DNA of 64,000 nt from Anaerolineales bacterium (GCA_021463845.1 JAJTXV010000001.1:372001-436000); one strand, 5' to 3'. Counted from the first letter of the stretch, positions 36,798 through 44,768 are shown. The notes: generated from the sequence alone by a model not told the origin. Program-made: numbers and translations.

Positions 36798-37985
36798 ATG
36801 CCCAATCCCAAACTTATCCTAGCCCCTGGCCGCGAGCGCTCGCTGGAGCGCAGGCATCCCTGGGTGTTCGCCAGCGCTATCGCGCGTACGGATGGTTCGC
36901 CAAAACCCGGTGACACGGTGGACGTGTATTCCGCCCACGGTAAGTTTCTGGCCCGCGCTGCGTATAGCCACCCCTCGCAGATCCGCGCCCGGGTCTGGTC
37001 GTGGAGCCAGGACGAAGAGATCGACTCCGCTTTCATCGCTCGCCGCCTGGCGGCTGCCATCGACTCGCGCCGCAAACTCAACCTGCCCAGCGACGGTATG
37101 CGCCTGGTGCATGCCGAGTCGGATGGCCTGCCCGGCATCGTGGTGGACCAATACGGCAGCGCCATCGTGCTGCAGTGCCTGAGCTGGGGTGCAGAACGCT
37201 GGCGCGAAGCGGTTGCCGATGCCCTGATGGAACTTTGCCAGCCGGCAGTGATCATCGAGCGTTCCGACGCGGACGTGCGCGAGCTGGAAGGCCTGCCGCC
37301 GCGGGTGGGCGTGCTGCGCGGGGCGCAGCCCACCCAGCCGGTGCTGGTCAACGAGGCTGGCTTGCAATTTGAGGTGGACCTGAGCGGCGGGCACAAGACC
37401 GGCTTCTATCTTGACCAGCGCGCCAACCGCATACTGGCCGGTAGCCTGGCCGCTGGCCGCGAGGTGCTGGATTGCTTCTCGTACACCGGTGGCTTTGCTA
37501 CGCATATGCTACAGGGCGGAGCGACGAGGGTCACTTTGGTGGATGACTCCGCCGCGGCCCTGCAACTGGCCGCTCGCAACCTGGAGCGCAACGGCTTGGC
37601 CGCTGATAAAGCCGAGTTCATTGATGGCGATGCGTTCCAGGTGCTGCGCCGCTTCCGCGACTCAGGCCGCCAGTTCGATGTAGTGGTGCTCGACCCGCCC
37701 AAGTTCGCGCCTACCCGCGCCACCGCCGAACGGGCGGCGCGCGGTTATAAGGACATCAACCTGCTGGCCCTCAAGCTGCTGCGGCCCGGCGGCCACTTGC
37801 TCACCTTCTCATGCTCAGGTGGAGTGGATGCAGCCCTGTTCCAAAAGATCGTGGCCGGCGCCGCTCTGGATGCAGGCATCGATGCCCGCATCATCGGCCG
37901 CCTCAGCCAAGGTGCCGACCACCCAGTGGCGCTCAACTTCCCGGAAGGGGAGTATTTGAAGGGATTATTAATCGAGGTAAGTTAA
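36798..37985 (+). CDS. rlmI: Class I SAM-dependent rRNA large-subunit methyltransferase (RlmI-like)
   Basis: 395 residues. An N-terminal PUA domain (LAPGRERSLERRHPWVFASA) is followed by a bridging EEHEP-like region, then a Rossmann methyltransferase: VLDCFSYTGGFATHM (SAM motif I), VTLVDDSAAALQLA, and the catalytic motif VVLDPPKFAPTRA. A later CSGGV supplies the Cys region used by m5C enzymes (SCSGGVD). RlmI methylates C1962 of 23S rRNA. The ATG at 36798 follows the CACAAAG repeat directly. Confidence 0.9.
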   Translation: MPNPKLILAPGRERSLERRHPWVFASAIARTDGSPKPGDTVDVYSAHGKFLARAAYSHPSQIRARVWSWSQDEEIDSAFIARRLAAAIDSRRKLNLPSDGMRLVHAESDGLPGIVVDQYGSAIVLQCLSWGAERWREAVADALMELCQPAVIIERSDADVRELEGLPPRVGVLRGAQPTQPVLVNEAGLQFEVDLSGGHKTGFYLDQRANRILAGSLAAGREVLDCFSYTGGFATHMLQGGATRVTLVDDSAAALQLAARNLERNGLAADKAEFIDGDAFQVLRRFRDSGRQFDVVVLDPPKFAPTRATAERAARGYKDINLLALKLLRPGGHLLTFSCSGGVDAALFQKIVAGAALDAGIDARIIGRLSQGADHPVALNFPEGEYLKGLLIEVS

Positions 37986-38042
37986 GGAGTAGAGACTAGA
38001 GATTGGAGACTATTCCAGTCTCCAATCTCTAGTCTCGAGTTT
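37986..38042. repeat. Intergenic palindromic repeat, AATCTCCAATCTC family
   Basis: Left arm GTAGAGACTAGAGATTGGAG, right arm CTCCAATCTCTAGTCTCGAG, between the convergent rlmI and ABC operon ends. This copy is outside the paa region, so the family is dispersed rather than local. Confidence 0.8.
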
Positions 38043-38045
38043 CTT

Positions 38046-38834
38046 TTACGCCGACGCCCCGCTGTAGTTCCTGAGCCCAAACATCCACAGGCGGCGCGTG
38101 ACGAACAGCGCCACCAGCGTGAACACAAAGGTGCCTGCCAACAGCTCTGGCGTCAGCCGCCCGGTGAGTGCTTCCGCCGGCACCGTGACGGCAAACGCCA
38201 CCGGGATCAGGTAAGTCAAGCCCAGCCGCAGCCAGTCAGGGTAGATGCCTACCGGCCAGCGCCCGGCCTGGAAGATGCTCTGCATCATCTCCATCAGCTC
38301 CCATACCCGCACAAACCAGAACGAGAGGATCGAAGCCAGCAGCAGGACGCAGTACAGCAGGATCATGCCCATGATCAGCGTAGCGGCGAAAGCGAATGCC
38401 AGCCACCAGCTGGCTTCCAGGCCCATGCGTCCGATCGCCACACCCAGCACCACGATACCCAGCAGCACATCCACCAGACGCCAGATGGCCACTACGCGCA
38501 CGCTGATCAGCACCTGCGAGTCTTCCGGCTTGGTGAGCGTGAAGTCCAGGCGGCCCTCGCGCACATCCTCCATGAAGGCCCACATATTGGGCAGCACCAG
38601 GCTGCCGATCAACCCGCTCATCAGCACGAACACGCCATATACCGCAAGCAGCTCCGCCTGCGACCAGCCGCCAAGGTTATCAGTGTAGCTGTACACCACA
38701 TTGAGCACGATCAAACCCGTACCCAGGGACAGGCTTGATTGCAGCACCTGCATAAAGAAGTTGGCGCGGTATTGCACCTCGTTCAGTATGCTGATGCGTG
38801 CAAACAACCCGAACAGTTTTAGAGGTCTAAGCAT
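38046..38834 (-). CDS. ABC-2 family exporter permease, type B
   Basis: 262 residues with six hydrophobic segments, of the ABC2_membrane_6-like family. Typical features are LNEVQYRANFFMQVLQ at the N-terminus and FMEDVREGRLDFTLTKPEDSQV in the first cytoplasmic loop. It differs from the two permeases before it and is probably their heterodimer partner. The ATG has GGGAG 8 bases upstream and begins 1 base after the stop of the preceding gene. Last gene of the ABC operon. Confidence 0.85.
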   Translation of the reverse strand: MLRPLKLFGLFARISILNEVQYRANFFMQVLQSSLSLGTGLIVLNVVYSYTDNLGGWSQAELLAVYGVFVLMSGLIGSLVLPNMWAFMEDVREGRLDFTLTKPEDSQVLISVRVVAIWRLVDVLLGIVVLGVAIGRMGLEASWWLAFAFAATLIMGMILLYCVLLLASILSFWFVRVWELMEMMQSIFQAGRWPVGIYPDWLRLGLTYLIPVAFAVTVPAEALTGRLTPELLAGTFVFTLVALFVTRRLWMFGLRNYSGASA

Positions 38835-38835
38835 A

Positions 38836-39690
38836 TTAGCTCCCAACCGCCGTGAAGCGCTTCACGGCCAGTTTCCATATCAGGCGTACCAGGGTGTAAC
38901 CGCCTGCGATCCAGGCCAGCTGGGCCAGCACGCCCGGCCAGAATTCCGGCAGGTCCAAGCGGCCAAGCAGCACCTCGATGGGAAAGTAAAAGGTCCACTG
39001 GAAGGGCAGAAAGTTGGCCACGTTCTGCGCCCAGACTGGCATGACTTCCAGCGGCACCAGGCGGCCCGAGAACAGCAGCTCGGCTGCAAAGTACAGCTCG
39101 AACAGCGCATCCACGCGCTCGGTCCAGAAGCACACCAGGCCCAGCAGCCACATGAAGAAAAAACGCACGAAGAAGGCCAGCATCAGCACAACCGGGAAGG
39201 CGGCGATCTGCCAGGCCACCGGGTTGATCTCCGGCTTGAACAGCAGCCACAGCAAGATGCCCATCGGCAGCCAGTAGATGGTCTGCGGGATCTTGTAGCC
39301 CAGGTAGTAGCCCAGGTCAGGCAGCAGGGGGTGCACCGGGCGCAGCAGCTCGGCCGCCAGGCGGCCTTCCTTGATGCGCCAGTGGAACCCCTGCGGGCCG
39401 ATGGCCAGATTGAACTGGCGCACCAGCGTCCAGATGATGTAGTAGCCGGCGAACTCGGCGGCGGTGTAGCCGCCAATGGCGCCGCCCTGCGAATTGGCGA
39501 CCGAGCTCCACACCACCAGATAGATCACCGGCTCGATGAGGATGTGCACCATGAACATCATGTTGGCGGCGGGGTATTGCAGTTGCTCGATCACCGCTTG
39601 GCGCGCCGCCACCGCATACATTTGTAGATAGTTGCGCAGGCCATAGCGTTGCGCCCGCTGCGGTTGTACCGGAGTTGCTATTTCACTCAT
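38836..39690 (-). CDS. ABC-2 family exporter permease, type A copy 2
   Basis: 284 residues with about six membrane segments. VHILIEPVIYLVVWSSV, FHWRIKEGRLAAELLRPVHP and FSGRLVPLEVMPVWAQN are shared almost residue for residue with the preceding permease, so this is a recent tandem duplicate. The EGRLxxELLRP segment is the coupling region that contacts the ATPase. Starts 3 bases after the stop of copy 1. Confidence 0.87.
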   Translation of the reverse strand: MSEIATPVQPQRAQRYGLRNYLQMYAVAARQAVIEQLQYPAANMMFMVHILIEPVIYLVVWSSVANSQGGAIGGYTAAEFAGYYIIWTLVRQFNLAIGPQGFHWRIKEGRLAAELLRPVHPLLPDLGYYLGYKIPQTIYWLPMGILLWLLFKPEINPVAWQIAAFPVVLMLAFFVRFFFMWLLGLVCFWTERVDALFELYFAAELLFSGRLVPLEVMPVWAQNVANFLPFQWTFYFPIEVLLGRLDLPEFWPGVLAQLAWIAGGYTLVRLIWKLAVKRFTAVGS

Positions 39691-39693
39691 TCC

Positions 39694-40527
39694 TTATGCT
39701 CCTACTGCAGTAAAGCGTCTTACGGCTCTGACCCAGACCAGGCGGATCCCAACGTAGGCCGCCAGGATCCAGGCCACTTGAGCCAGGACGCCCATCCAAA
39801 ATTCACTCATCGTCACCCGGCCCAGCAGCAGCTCGATCGGGAAGTAAAAAGTCCACTGGAAGGGCAGGTAGCCTGCTATCTTTTGCGCCCACACCGGCAT
39901 GATCTCCAGCGGCACCAGCCGGCCGGAGAACAGCAGCTCGGCGGCGAAGTACAGCTCGATCAGCGAGTCGATGCGCTCGGTCCAGAAGCAGATCAGGCCA
40001 ACTAGCCACATCACAAAGAAGCGCACATACGCCGCCAGCATCAGCACGATGGGGAAGCTCAGCAGCTGCCAGCCCTGCGGGTTGACCTCAGGCTTGAACA
40101 TCAGCCACAGGATCACCCCGATCGGGATCCAGTACACCACCTGCATGACCTTGAAGCCCAGGTTCCATCCCAGGTCAATGTCGATCGGGTGGATCGGGCG
40201 CAGCAGCTCGCCGGCCAGGCTTCCGTTCTTGATGCGCCAGTTGAAGCTGTCTGGCCCCACGGCCAGGTTGAACTGGCGCACAAAGGTCCAGATGATGTAG
40301 TAGCCGGCGAACTGGCCGGCGGTGTAGCCGCCCACGGCCCCGCCTTGCGCCGCCGTGGCAGAGCTCCACACCACCAGATAAATGATCGGCTCGATGAGCA
40401 CATTCACCATGAACATCAGGCTGGCGAGCGGGTACTGCAGCCGTTCAAGCATGGCAATGCGCGCCCCAACGGCGTAGACCTGCAGGCTGGCTTTCACGCG
40501 TTGTGCAAATCCTTGCACGCGTTGCAT
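39694..40527 (-). CDS. ABC-2 family exporter permease, type A copy 1
   Basis: 277 residues from ATG 40527 (MQRVQGFAQRV), which lies 4 bases after the ATPase stop; TTG 40557, inside the ATPase gene, is an alternative. Six hydrophobic segments and the family motifs NVLIEPIIYLVVWSSAT and WRIKNGSLAGELLRPIHP. Together with its duplicate and the type-B protein it gives three permeases for a single ATPase, one more than the usual A+B pair. Confidence 0.87.
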   Translation of the reverse strand: MQRVQGFAQRVKASLQVYAVGARIAMLERLQYPLASLMFMVNVLIEPIIYLVVWSSATAAQGGAVGGYTAGQFAGYYIIWTFVRQFNLAVGPDSFNWRIKNGSLAGELLRPIHPIDIDLGWNLGFKVMQVVYWIPIGVILWLMFKPEVNPQGWQLLSFPIVLMLAAYVRFFVMWLVGLICFWTERIDSLIELYFAAELLFSGRLVPLEIMPVWAQKIAGYLPFQWTFYFPIELLLGRVTMSEFWMGVLAQVAWILAAYVGIRLVWVRAVRRFTAVGA

Positions 40528-40531
40528 TGGT

Positions 40532-41527
40532 TTACTCGCTGGTCTCGGGAGCGTCAAACACGCTCTCGATCACTTCTTCGATCGGCGGGTCATCGACCGT
40601 CAGGTCGGTTACCGGCAGATCGGCCAGCAGGCGTGCGGTCACTTGGGGCGCATCGCTCTTGTTCACGCGCAGCACCACCCGGTTCGGCTCCTGCGTCACC
40701 ACGGTACCGTACTTGGCCATGTCCGGCGTGCGGCCGTTCATGTCGCTCATCGTCAGCACCAGGGTCTTCTGCGCCGAGAAGCGCTCCACCAGCGCGGTGA
40801 GGTCACCGTCGAAGAGCAACTTGCCGTGATGGATCACGATCACGCGCTTGCACAGCGCCTGCACGTCCGCCATGTAATGGCTGGTCAGCAGCACCGTCGC
40901 CTTGTAGCGCTGGTTGTACTCCTGAATGAAGGCGCGGATGCGGCGCTGCATGGTGACATCCAGACCGATCGTGGGCTCATCGAGGAACAGCACGCCGGGC
41001 TGGTGCAATAGCGCGCCGACCATCTCGGCCTTCATGCGCTCACCCAGGGAGAGATTGCGCACCGGCTTCTTGACCAGCTCCTTGAGTTGCATGACCTCGA
41101 TCATCTCGTCGCGCGCCTGCGTGAACTGCTCCTGCGGGATGCCGTAGATGGCGCGGTACAGATCGTACGAGTCGATCGCCGGGATGTCCCAGTTGAGCTG
41201 GCTGCGTTGGCCCATCACCAGGGTGATCTGCTGCAGGAACTCGCGCTCGCGTTTTTGCGGCACATGTCCCGCCACGCTCAGCTCGCCGCTGGTGGGGTAG
41301 AGCAGGCCGGAGAGCATTTTCAGCGTGGTGGTCTTGCCCGCGCCGTTGGGGCCCAGGAAGCCGACGATCTCGCCGGGCTCGATCTGGAAGCTGATGCCAT
41401 CCACCGCGTGCACATCTTTGGTCTTGCGTGCAACTAGGCTCTTGATGGCCGCCTTCAGGCCGGCTTCACGCTCCGGCACTTTGTAGGTCTTGCGCAGATC
41501 CTTTACTACAATGCTATTGGTGCTCAC
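40532..41527 (-). CDS. ABC exporter ATP-binding protein
   Basis: 331 residues. Walker A GFLGPNGAGKTTTLKMLSG, Q-loop in QQITLVMGQRSQLNW, signature NLSLGERMKAEMVGALLH, Walker B GVLFLDEPTIGLD and the switch His in LLTSHYMADVQ are intact. A C-terminal domain of about 80 residues ends DPPIEEVIESVF, as in the ABC-2 type drug/viologen exporter ATPases. GTG start with GGAGG 8 bases upstream. It heads the operon ATPase-permease-permease-permease. Confidence 0.93.
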   Translation of the reverse strand: MSTNSIVVKDLRKTYKVPEREAGLKAAIKSLVARKTKDVHAVDGISFQIEPGEIVGFLGPNGAGKTTTLKMLSGLLYPTSGELSVAGHVPQKREREFLQQITLVMGQRSQLNWDIPAIDSYDLYRAIYGIPQEQFTQARDEMIEVMQLKELVKKPVRNLSLGERMKAEMVGALLHQPGVLFLDEPTIGLDVTMQRRIRAFIQEYNQRYKATVLLTSHYMADVQALCKRVIVIHHGKLLFDGDLTALVERFSAQKTLVLTMSDMNGRTPDMAKYGTVVTQEPNRVVLRVNKSDAPQVTARLLADLPVTDLTVDDPPIEEVIESVFDAPETSE

Positions 41528-41628
41528 TTAAGCCTCCGAGCCAAGAAAACATAGATTGATTGCAGAAAAACTAATATGTTCTAGCAGTGTTCTATGATAA
41601 TAACACATATTTCCTTTTGAATTATCAA

Positions 41629-41657
41629 ATTCTATATCAATTTTCCAAACTTTGCAA
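41629..41657 (-). promoter_or_regulatory. Possible promoter for the ABC operon within an AT-rich leader
   Basis: Between 41528 and 41684 there is no gene, and the DNA is notably AT-rich. On the minus strand TTGCAA (41657-41652), a 17-base spacer and TAGAAT (41634-41629) make a fair promoter placed after the terminator at 41685-41714, so the ABC operon may not depend on read-through. Confidence 0.4.
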
Positions 41658-41684
41658 TTGTTCGGCTAGATTTGCCCGCAGGCA

Positions 41685-41714
41685 ACAAAAAACCGCAAGA
41701 GCACTCTCCTGCGG
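41685..41714 (-). terminator. Rho-independent terminator of the leader unit upstream of the ABC operon
   Basis: On the minus strand CCGCAGGAG, loop AGTG, CTCTTGCGG then TTTTTT: a 9-bp stem with one G-U pair. It ends the short transcript that begins near 41831. Confidence 0.85.
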
Positions 41715-41747
41715 TGGATACGGCGGCATATGCCTGCGCGGTAAGGG

Positions 41748-41804
41748 CTAGAGCCCTGCCTCAGGAGGTAAGCAAGTGAACAAAACTGCGGTGTTGAACA
41801 TCAT
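41748..41804 (-). CDS. 18-residue mini-ORF embedded in a hairpin (possible leader peptide)
   Basis: On the minus strand AAAGGAGGT (41822-41814) precedes an ATG at 41804 by 9 bases, and the frame reads MMFNTAVLFTCLPPEAGL then TAG. Nine bases of the Shine-Dalgarno (AGGAGGTAA) are exactly complementary to TTACCTCCT within codons 12-15 of the same frame, so the ribosome site can be buried in a hairpin. Further hairpins (AGGGC-TCTA-GCCCT, GGC-ATAT-GCC) and a terminator follow. A ribosome-dependent attenuator or a small RNA are the likely meanings; a functional micropeptide is less likely. Confidence 0.45.
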   Translation of the reverse strand: MMFNTAVLFTCLPPEAGL

Positions 41805-41837
41805 GTTGCTGTTACCTCCTTTCAATAAGCTTTCGCA

Positions 41838-41866
41838 AGCATACGCCTAAGTATTCAACTTGTCAA
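41838..41866 (-). promoter_or_regulatory. Strong promoter of the leader unit
   Basis: Minus strand TTGACA (41866-41861), 17-base spacer, TATGCT (41843-41838). Transcript start expected near 41831, about 27 bases before the mini-ORF. The -35 box overlaps the 3' end of the DUF1801 gene. Confidence 0.7.
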
Positions 41867-42285
41867 TCCAGGCGTTTGCGCGCGTGATAGGTCAGCGCAG
41901 CTTTGATGAACTCGCGCAGCTTGCTTTTGGGTAGGGCAGCTGACTCGGAGAGATGAATGGCTCGGTTGGTCTCAAACACCAGGCTGTTGCCATGCTTCTT
42001 TCTGAAGTCATCGATCAGGGATGTCTGGCAGTGCACATAGATCGCCAGTTGCCCCGGCTGGTTCTTGACCTTGTCCACGCGGATGGTGGTGCCGCTTCCG
42101 CTCTGCGCGGTGATGTAGCTAGGCTGCCCCCAGCGTATCGTTTCTTCGATCTCGCCCACGCCTTTGGTGCTGCGGGCAACATCGAAGATAAGCTGGCGCA
42201 ACTCCAGCAGCCGTTTGCGTATCCCTGCAGGGTAGTCCGCAAAAATGGCGGCGACATCTGTGTTGCGAAAGGGCTCGTGCTTCAT
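41863..42285 (-). CDS. DUF1801 (YdhG-like) protein
   Basis: 140 residues. IRKRLLELRQLIFDVARST, IRWGQPSYITAQSGSG and the C-terminal FIKAALTYHARKR match the DUF1801/YdhG fold, a small alpha+beta domain related to frataxin-like proteins. No catalytic residues are known. It is on the same strand as the ABC operon, but the promoter and terminator in between make it a separate unit. Confidence 0.75.
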   Translation of the reverse strand: MKHEPFRNTDVAAIFADYPAGIRKRLLELRQLIFDVARSTKGVGEIEETIRWGQPSYITAQSGSGTTIRVDKVKNQPGQLAIYVHCQTSLIDDFRKKHGNSLVFETNRAIHLSESAALPKSKLREFIKAALTYHARKRLD

Positions 42286-42318
42286 AGGCAGATGTTACTC
42301 GAATTTATCATGCAGCAA

Positions 42319-42353
42319 AACAAACAGCCTGCGCATCAGCGCAGGCTGTTTGT
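42319..42353 (-). terminator. Terminator after the duplicated-domain lipoprotein gene
   Basis: CAGCCTGCGC and GCGCAGGCTG around a 4-base loop, followed on the minus strand by TTTGTTTTG; lies 20 bases past the lipoprotein stop. Confidence 0.8.
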
Positions 42354-42373
42354 ATCGTCGCGTTCTTGGCGGG

Positions 42374-43258
42374 TTATGGCACTGGGTTGGCGGGGAAGCT
42401 GCCCTCAGGCGCGTACCAGTCTTGCGGGTTCACGCCGCCCGTCTCCTGGCCGCTGCTCACCGTCACCACGATCAGGCTGTGGTCCGTGCAGCTGACGCTC
42501 AGCCCGCACGGAACCGCCTGGCTGTAGCCGGCGGCCAGAGTGTCTACGTAGGCAACCACCTGGTAGTCACCCGGCGGCAGGTTGGCGATCGTATAGAAGC
42601 TCACACCCTCGCTGGTGGTGGCGTAGTAATAGGTGCCTTGTTGGGTCAAGCTCCATGCCACGATGGTCTGCGCGGGGATGAAGCTGCTGGGGTAGCTCAG
42701 CGAGCCGGAGATGCTGCCCGGGTCGTTAGATTCCTGCGCAGGCGGTTGCACGCCCGGCGGGTAGGGCACATCGCCAGGCTGGCCGTACCAATCGCATACG
42801 CTGATGCCGCCGGTCAGCTCGCCCGGCACCACATCAAAGCTCACCAAAGAGTGATCTGTGCATTCCACGCTCAGTCCGCAGGCTACGGCTTGCGAGTAGC
42901 TGCCGCCAAAACTGAAGTCGGGCAGCCAGGCGTAAGCCGTGTAGGCGCCAGCTTCCAGCTCGGCCGAGAAGGCCATCTGGTTGAGGCCGATGGGCACAGT
43001 GACCGGCTCGCTGCTGCCCTCTTTCTGCAGATACACCGTCATCTCCGGGATGAACGAAGACGGGTAGCACACCGAACCCTCGACATAGCCCAGTTCCGGG
43101 CCAGCGGTTTCCAGGGCGGGCGGGTTGGCGGCCTCGCTGGTTTGCAGGGCGGCGGCTACCAGTGTGGCCACGGCGGCATCGTCAGTCTCGCCGCTTGGCG
43201 CACAACCGGCCACCAGCAGCGCAAGAATGAAAACAAGTGAAACAATACGGGTGCGCAT
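42374..43258 (-). CDS. Secreted lipoprotein with two tandem beta-type repeats
   Basis: 294 residues. A signal peptide ends in the lipobox LLVAGC (Cys at about residue 19). Two repeats of about 115 residues follow: the first has CYPSSFIPEMTVYLQ, YSQAVACGLSVECTDHSL and GISVCDWYGQPG, the second SYPSSFIPAQTIVAWSL, YSQAVPCGLSVSCTDHSL and GVNPQDWYAPEG. Each has a Cys pair in CGLSVxCTDHSL that may form a disulfide. The fold resembles carboxypeptidase-regulatory-like beta sandwiches. Ligand and role are unknown. Confidence 0.78.
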   Translation of the reverse strand: MRTRIVSLVFILALLVAGCAPSGETDDAAVATLVAAALQTSEAANPPALETAGPELGYVEGSVCYPSSFIPEMTVYLQKEGSSEPVTVPIGLNQMAFSAELEAGAYTAYAWLPDFSFGGSYSQAVACGLSVECTDHSLVSFDVVPGELTGGISVCDWYGQPGDVPYPPGVQPPAQESNDPGSISGSLSYPSSFIPAQTIVAWSLTQQGTYYYATTSEGVSFYTIANLPPGDYQVVAYVDTLAAGYSQAVPCGLSVSCTDHSLIVVTVSSGQETGGVNPQDWYAPEGSFPANPVP

Positions 43259-43312
43259 AAGTATTCAGCTCCTCTTTTTCAACGAATAAAGAAACCCTGC
43301 AGGCATTATATA

Positions 43313-43356
43313 TGAGCCGAGGGCCTTATGCGCAAGCGCACAAGACCCTCGGCTCA
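43313..43356 (-). terminator. Hairpin downstream of ssrA
   Basis: TGAGCCGAGGG and CCCTCGGCTCA pair around an inner hairpin TGCGC-AA-GCGCA. It follows the tmRNA 3' end by 10 bases; the tail is AT-rich, not a pure T-run. Confidence 0.65.
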
Positions 43357-43365
43357 TTTAAGGAG

Positions 43366-43746
43366 TGGAGATGGCGGGAATCGAACCCGCGTCCGAATGA
43401 TTAGAGTTCTGAACGTCTACGAGCGTAGTCGGTTGTTTTGTCGCAGCGGGACCCACAACAGACAAGGGGGTCCCCGCAGCCATCCGCTTTGTCTTAAGCG
43501 CACGACACGGAAGCGTGCACAGCACCCCGGCATTGTCTCGCCTGTTCCCACCCAGCCGAGGAGAGGGCGGGGCAGACGCAACTCACGAGGAGTTGGGCAG
43601 TTCTTGGCTAGCCGGTATTACGCGGCGAGCGGGAGAGCTGCGTAGTCAGTGCGGTTGGCACTTAAGGTTTGCGCTGAGTTAACGAGGTCGGCGCCTCTCG
43701 GCTCGCAATTCAGACCCAGCCTCAATCGTCGAAGCCAGTCATCCCC
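43366..43746 (-). ncRNA. ssrA: tmRNA
   Basis: 381 nt, minus strand. The 5' end GGGGATGACTGGCTTCGACG (from 43746) and the 3' end GGTTCGATTCCCGCCATCTC are the diagnostic tRNA-like halves, pairing as GGGGATG with CATCTCC plus discriminator A. CCA is not encoded (the next bases read CTC). The tag frame at 43659-43618 reads ANRTDYAALPLAA then TAA, with resume codon GCC. A TATAAT lies at 43764-43759 on the minus strand, about 13 bases upstream of the mature 5' end. It rescues stalled ribosomes by trans-translation. Confidence 0.97.
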
Positions 43747-43804
43747 ATGCAGGCCCAGATTATAGCAGGGCGGTATATGCGCTTTGTTAGAACTGTTAGG
43801 AGGG

Positions 43805-44746
43805 TCAGCTAGCGGTGACTTGCATCTGTGCCAGCGCGTTGCGTACTACCGGCGCGTCCGGAGCCAGCAGCTCTACCCGGTTGCCGTCCTGGTCTGCCAC
43901 CGCAATGCCGGGCTGCCCGTCGCGTTCCATGGCCGTATACGCATAGTCCGCGGCTTGCACACGCTGCAGTACGGCCAGCCAGCCGGCTTCATCTGGTATG
44001 CGGTAAGCGTATGAGCGCAGGCCAGTCATGTCATCCTCACGGCGTGGGGCGTTCTGGCTGTGCCAGGTGTTGGCGCCCAGGTGGTGGTGGTAGCCGCCCG
44101 CGCTCAGAAAGATGGCGCTGGGCCAGTTCACGATGATGTCCATCCCCAGCAGGTTGTTGTAGAAGGCGGCTGTAGTGGCCGTGTTGGAAACCTGCAGATG
44201 CATGTGGCCAATATCGGTTCCGGGATCGATCATGCCAGCTTGCGCCGCGGCTTGGTCGGCTTCTTCGATCAGCTTACGCAGGTCCAGCGGCGCGTTGGCC
44301 ATCTCCAGCGAGCCGTCGTTCAGGCGCGGCCACTGCTCACGCGGGCGGTCACGGTAGATCTCGATGCCGTTGTTCTCGGGGTCGGCCAGGTAGATCGCCT
44401 CACTGACCAGGTGGTCTGAGGCGCCTTGCAGCGGCCAGCCCGCCGAGACGATGCGCAGCAAGGTGGTGGCCAGCGGCGTGCGCCCCGTAAAGCGGAACGC
44501 CGTGTGGTACAGGCCGGTGCGCGCCTGCGGCTGCAGGCGCGCACCTTTGCGCTCGGTCAGGGTCAGCAGGGCGGGCAGCTGGCCGTTGGCGGAGAGGCGC
44601 GTGCGCCCGTCCAGGCTGTCAATGATCTGGAAACCCATCAGCCCGCTGTAGAAGGCGGTCATGCGGCTCAGGTCGGCCACTTGCAGCTCAACGTGGGCGA
44701 TCTGGGTATCAGGGTGAAGTTTGAAGTCGCTCATAGTGCTTGACAT
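43805..44746 (-). CDS. Two-domain VOC family protein (extradiol dioxygenase/CatE-like)
   Basis: 313 residues with two glyoxalase/bleomycin-type modules. The N-terminal half has HVELQVADLSRMTAFYSGLM, the C-terminal half HMHLQVSNTATTAAFYNNLL, YHHHLGANTWHS and NRVELLAPD. His and Glu of the 2-His-1-carboxylate site are kept in the second module (HMHLQV, HHHLGANTW, VELLA). Catechol 2,3-dioxygenase CatE/MhqO is the closest pattern. ATG 44746 or 44734 could start it, and neither has a ribosome site. The divergent promoter of the small peptide gene overlaps its start region, so the two are likely linked in regulation. Confidence 0.8.
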   Translation of the reverse strand: MSSTMSDFKLHPDTQIAHVELQVADLSRMTAFYSGLMGFQIIDSLDGRTRLSANGQLPALLTLTERKGARLQPQARTGLYHTAFRFTGRTPLATTLLRIVSAGWPLQGASDHLVSEAIYLADPENNGIEIYRDRPREQWPRLNDGSLEMANAPLDLRKLIEEADQAAAQAGMIDPGTDIGHMHLQVSNTATTAAFYNNLLGMDIIVNWPSAIFLSAGGYHHHLGANTWHSQNAPRREDDMTGLRSYAYRIPDEAGWLAVLQRVQAADYAYTAMERDGQPGIAVADQDGNRVELLAPDAPVVRNALAQMQVTAS

Positions 44747-44768
44747 ATAGACGACGGCCAATTATGCT
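44740..44768 (+). promoter_or_regulatory. Strong promoter for the Cys-rich peptide gene
   Basis: TTGACA at 44740-44745, 17-base spacer, TATGCT at 44763-44768. The transcript should start near 44775. A half-site ATAGACG (44747-44753) lies in the spacer and matches one arm of the palindrome downstream. Confidence 0.7.

Noticed and set aside
38046-41527. ABC operon as a defence or mobile cassette
   Set aside because: Codon use fits the chromosome and no recombinase or attachment site is present.
43328-43645. Plus-strand frame of 105 codons across the tmRNA gene
   Set aside because: The sequence is fully explained as ssrA on the other strand.
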